A program made the position numbers and the translations under genes. A stretch of 64,000 bases of DNA from Aristolochia californica. Its lineage: Eukaryota > Streptophyta > Magnoliopsida > Piperales > Aristolochiaceae. Below the pieces are notes generated by a model, which was not told where the DNA came from, did no database searches, and worked only from the letters and a program-made list of their open reading frames with translations. Location of the stretch: positions 18,970,801 through 19,034,800 of the forward strand of contig JARWKL010000015.1 of NCBI GenBank assembly GCA_029961685.1, in the 5' to 3' direction. Shown piece after piece: positions 60,401 through 64,000 of this stretch (the stretch's first letter is position 1; every line of letters starts with the position of its first letter).

Positions 60401-60832
60401 CAATATTCATCATGAACAGTACCATAAAGTTTTTAATGATGATAAGCATTCCTCCAGAGGAAAGTAAAAGTCCTAGGCTCACATACACCCTTGCCAAGTT
60501 TATTCACTTGCTGGTAATTTTTAATCAATACCAACAACTGAAAACTAAAGACCGTAACCTGCGTTTAGGAGAAATTCGAAGGCATCCTGATGTCCATTTT
60601 CCATGGCTAAATCTCCAGCGGAGAGGTCAGACGGCGAGACAGCATTCCAGGGCGCACCGGCTTCGATAAGTGCTTTCACTACTCCAGCGTGGCCATTTGC
60701 TGCAGCATGCATCAATGGAGTTAATCCATCCCCGTCGAAGTAAGTCACGTCAGCACCGGACGCTATGAGGTCCTTCACCTTCTGGCAGTCGCCAGACCTT
60801 GCCGCCACGCACAGCAGTTGGCCGCTTTCCAT
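57415..60832 (-). CDS. Ankyrin-repeat SAM methyltransferase, RMT2-type protein arginine N-methyltransferase
   Basis: Three exons on the minus strand (60559-60832, 59968-60369, 57415-57728) join in phase to 329 residues. Exon 1 encodes about two ankyrin repeats (DGLTPLMHAAANGHAGVVKAL...). Exon 2 starts the methyltransferase: VMMAWENPLMEAHARAI, motif I as RILNIGFGMGLVDAAIQ, and the acidic loop IVEAHPQVYDRM. Exon 3 has IFFDTYGEYYEDM and LLKPGGVYSFFNGLCG. Ankyrin plus this Rossmann domain is the architecture of yeast Rmt2, which methylates the delta nitrogen of an arginine in ribosomal protein L12, and of its plant homologues. The catalytic fold also resembles guanidinoacetate methyltransferase. 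The plant substrate is inferred, not shown. Intron 2 is 2.2 kb (57729-59967), without other genes. Confidence 0.9.
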
Positions 60833-62324
60833 CTGTTCTGTTCCTTCTCTTTGGCCCCGCGAAACCCAAGCTCTCCCCTTTTAGCGAGTACAAGCGTCGG
60901 GTTCGCCTAACGACTCAGGCAATCCGAACCGGTTCGGGTTAAGGCAAAACCGAACCCCAAAAACTGCCCATTAAGGATTAAGTCATTCCGTTATCTATCC
61001 TATTTGTTTGCCCCATTACCCTTGAATAATTTGTTACTGTAATCCTGAAATGAAATTTTATTATTATTAATTGTCAAACAATATCTATTACTTAGAACTA
61101 CAAAGGTTCAATTACAGCACATGTCCAAACACCTTTGGATTTATGGTCAACAACAAGGTACAAATGCTTAGACCTAAGGGAAGTTAGTCCACAATGAACT
61201 TTAAATGAACTGAAGAATTCAATTTTAACTCATCTTTAGGTGTTAGTGTAGACGAGTTCAAGTGCACTGGAAAACAGATTCCAGTATTAGTGCCCCAAAT
61301 GAAAAGTATGATATAAACAAGAGAAAAAAAAGATGGGGCGAAAAAAATCATCACGAGACGAAGGCCAAGGGAGAGGGAGAGCGGAAGGGAATTGAGGGGA
61401 TTTTTTTTCATTCGGGGGGGAGGGAGAAATGCGGGACGCACGATTCATGTTAATGAAGCGCAAAATAGGTATAAATCTGTTTTCCCCGATTTTTGCCTGA
61501 TTGAATTACCTGACGTGATTCAAACCCCCTTAAAGGGGATTTAGATTACAATGCCATTCCAGACGTCGCTACAATGGATTCTACCAAATTGGTAGTAAAG
61601 AATGTTTTAGGCCTTTAGTATCTGAAGGTTATATGGGGACCTCCAATGCCAAAGGTATGGATGGCATTGCCCATCTATAGTGGTAATTAGAGGAGGACTA
61701 TGTGAACTTTGTCATGGACTTCACTTGGGACTCCACATGAGATGTATTGGGAGTCTATCTTGTATGCTTTTTCTTGCCAAAACTCAACCTAAGCACCACT
61801 TTTTCTATTTCTTTCTTCTTCTCATGAAATGATTTTGATCCCTAATGTTCAAATATCTGTCATACTATTTCATCCAACAAGCTTGTGTCAGGGAAGAAAA
61901 CTCTTCAAGAAAGAAGCTCAAACGGAAGTCTCGCGGAAATATCTCTCAATCACATTTGTAATAAGAGATAACAATGTCAAGTTCATTATTTTAAGGGCTT
62001 TTAACCAAAATACCTAATTTTAAAAATATATTTCAAGAAATGACGACTCTATGAACTTATTTTGAAAAATACCCAATTTTGACAGGTCCGTTATACATGT
62101 GTACAGTCAAAGGTGACGTAAGCTTTGACTGATTACGTGTCACCATGTCATCAATACAATATGAGTAGATAGACACATCGACTGCACGTCACTATTCCGA
62201 CACGTCATCTGCCAGGTAAGATGCCACATCATTATCTATTAACCCTCTCTTTGCCCTGTCATCTCGCGCCATGTAAGCCCTCACTTTTTATTTTTTTCAT
62301 TCTCTCTCTCTCTCTACTCGATCT
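60833..62324. other. Upstream of the methyltransferase gene; repeat-containing spacer
   Basis: Contains the promoter side of the methyltransferase gene and, at about 61200-61325, a stretch shared with 51.8 kb. No gene recognised. Confidence 0.4.
61200..61530. repeat. Second copy of the 'ggtgttagtgta' repeat
   Basis: 61218-61325 aligns with about 51804-51900: 'aactcatctttaggtgttag', 'gttcaagtgcactggaaaa', 'agattccag', 'aaaagtatgatat' and 'aacaagag'. A right end comparable to the first copy ('tacactaac') is missing, so this one is truncated or decayed. Confidence 0.7.
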
Positions 62325-62640
62325 TTCTCCTCTCCTCTCTCGCCCTCTCCTCTTGCCCTCTCGTAGTGCCTACTAAATCGCTCCTATGCTGCCTCGCTCC
62401 CATGCTGCCACCGCTCCCCATTGCTCCCTTGCTACTGCCGCTTGGCCTTGGCCTCCTCTCCTTACCTCTCGCCCTCTTGCAGTGCCTACTACCACTGCTC
62501 CCCTGCTGCCGCCACTCGGCTTTGGCCTCCTCTCCTCTCCTCTACTCTCACCCTCTCGCAGTGCTTACTGTCGGCGCTCCCCTACTGCTGTCACTCCCTA
62601 CTACCGTCGCTCCCCACTGCTCCCTTGCTTGGCCTCGACC
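62325..62640 (+). repeat. Pyrimidine-rich minisatellite
   Basis: About three units of 80-90 bp with 'ctctcgccctctcgtagtgc'-type cores ('ccctcttgcagtgcctac', 'ccctctcgcagtgcttac') and 'ctcccctgctgccgcc'. It makes open frames in all three plus-strand phases, none of them protein-like. Confidence 0.6.
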
Positions 62641-62686
62641 TCGCCCTCGACGCCCCCCTCTCAATTAAAAAATTAGAAAATATTTT

Positions 62687-63470
62687 AAATCGATAATAAA
62701 AATGTATTAAATAAGTAAGATTAAGATTTTTTAATTAATTAGTATTTTTATTTTTAATTATTTTAAATATAAGGTAATAAAAAGTGTATCGATAAATTTG
62801 AAAAAAATATATTGATAAATTTGATTTTTAAACTCAAAACTAAAATTTTCAAAATTTTTAATTAAAATATTTTTTAAATCGATAATAAAAAGGTGTTAAA
62901 TAGGTAAGAGTAAGATTTTTTTATAACTTATTATTTTAAATATAAGGTAATAAAAAGTGTATCGATACATTTATTTTTTAAACTCAAATAAAATTTTTAT
63001 ATTTTTTTAGCTAATAAATATTTTAAATCGATAATAAAAGGTGTTTTAAGATTTTTAATTAACTAATATATTTTTTAATAATTTATTATTTTTTAAATAA
63101 GGTGATAAAAGTATACAAATAAATTGTACTTTTAAACTCTAAAATTAATTTTTTTATAATTGTTTTAATTTATAAATAATTTAAATCGATAATAAATGGG
63201 TAAAACCTAAGAGTAAGATTTTTTCAATTTATAAATATTTTAAATCTATAATAAATGGGTAATAGTAAGATTTTTTCTATTCATAAATATTTTAAATCGA
63301 TAAGTAATTTTTTAAATTAAGTAGTATACTTATTTTATTTTTAATTATTAAATATTTTTATCAATAATAAATGGTGTTAATAAGTAAGAGTTAATTTTTT
63401 ACATTATTTTTTTAATAATTTATTATTTTAGATATAAAGTAATAAAAAGTGTATTCATAAATTTGATTTA
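62687..63470 (+). repeat. Degenerate AT-rich tandem array with 'aaatcgataataaa'
   Basis: The motif recurs at 62687, 62876, 63025, 63183, 63242 (one change), 63294 (partial) and about 63362 (partial). Shared downstream pieces are 'ggtgttaaataagtaagag', 'aaggtaataaaaagtgtat' and 'cgataaatttg'. Unit length shrinks from about 190 to about 55 bp. Confidence 0.65.
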
Positions 63471-64000
63471 AAAATAAAATAAAAACTTCTGACATATAAT
63501 CAGTCAATTCATACTGGTTCAAAGTTGGTTATTTTTTAAAATAAACTCATAGCTTTGTCATTTCTCGGAATATGTTTTTGAAATTGAGTATTTTGGTAAA
63601 AAGCCCTTATTCTAATCTCTCTTATTAAATAAATGCTAGGCAGTAGGCAGTCTCTTTCTTGACATCGACAATATCTTACTTGCATGCTCAAAGAGGCTTC
63701 CTTCGGCCTCGGCATGCCCTGTAAAATGGAACTTCCATTTGAAACAAGAAGCAACCATTGTTTCGAATTATCCAATATTAAAGACACATACATCACCGTT
63801 TTGTGATTTTCCTTCTTTTCAGGCTTTCTCTCTTAGAGAGAAAGAGAAAGAGAACATCACAATAACAGTTACATCATCCACATATAACCACGGTTCCACC
63901 CATCTTCCTGCTCGGACTTGTCACTGATTATGTCTTGCCCCAACGTTGCTTCCTTCCGGTTCAGGTCCAAGTAACGGCGAACGGACTGCCCACCACGTGT
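63471..64000. other. Spacer; possible upstream region of a gene beyond the window
   Basis: No gene recognised. A G-box core (CACGTG) lies at about 63994-63999, a common light- or ABA-responsive promoter element in plants, but a single hexamer is weak evidence. Confidence 0.3.

Noticed and set aside
62366..62696. Leu/Pro-rich frames of 91-100 residues in all three plus phases
   Set aside because: A pyrimidine-rich minisatellite gives open frames in every phase; none looks like a protein.
1..64000. CRISPR array or bacterial-type defence system
   Set aside because: The tandem repeats present lack regular spacers, and all genes are plant nuclear genes with introns.

Overview
This window is plant nuclear DNA, almost certainly from a non-grass angiosperm. 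The genes are split by GT-AG introns, several of them over 2 kb, and encode plant-specific families: STRUBBELIG-type and BIR-type receptor kinases, a FRIGIDA-like protein and an LIF2-type hnRNP. The gaps are AT-rich and filled with plant transposons (copia, an L1-type LINE with RNase H, a Cassandra TRIM, hAT-like elements). I cannot name the species. There are no bacterial-style operons and no CRISPR arrays, and I recognised no tRNA gene.

Layout. 1.4-2.95 kb (-): first six coding exons of a STRUBBELIG-family LRR receptor; its kinase half is not visible. 4.6-7.6 kb (-): an eight-exon, 500-residue LIF2/hnRNP-Q-like protein with three RRMs and a 2.6-kb 5'UTR intron reaching 10.2 kb. 10.6-13.2 kb: retroelement-like sequence with a possible PPR fragment. 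13.4-15.6 kb (+): a frameshifted RING-finger gene resembling the APD family. 15.7-17.6 kb: a degenerate Ty1/copia element with both LTRs. 18.7-28.2 kb (+): an NRAMP3-like metal transporter whose 7.1-kb first intron contains an antisense LINE, itself split by a solo LTR. 29.7-32.2 kb (-): a FRIGIDA-like protein, convergent with NRAMP.

34.1-38.4 kb is repeat-rich: a hAT-like element, tandem duplications, and a possible element with long inverted ends. 41.0-42.8 kb (-): a single-exon BIR2-like pseudokinase receptor. 43.4-46.4 kb: a complete Cassandra TRIM carrying 5S-rRNA-like LTRs, followed by a 2.4-kb hAT-like element with perfect 8-bp target duplications. 48.8-49.6 kb (-): a serine-rich protein of unknown function behind a clear TATA box. 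53.0-56.4 kb (-): a three-exon RING-H2 protein. 57.4-60.8 kb (-): an ankyrin-methyltransferase of the RMT2 type. 61-64 kb: minisatellite and AT-rich repeat DNA, with a G-box at the very end.

The genes do not form a pathway; this is ordinary plant gene order. BIR2, SRF and the RING genes are all signalling-related, but nothing in the sequence links them. The unusual content lies in the mobile elements: three levels of nesting inside NRAMP, the Cassandra element, and a non-autonomous hAT-like family whose copies duplicate their own internal or terminal segments. I did not find a convincing, wholly new biological system.
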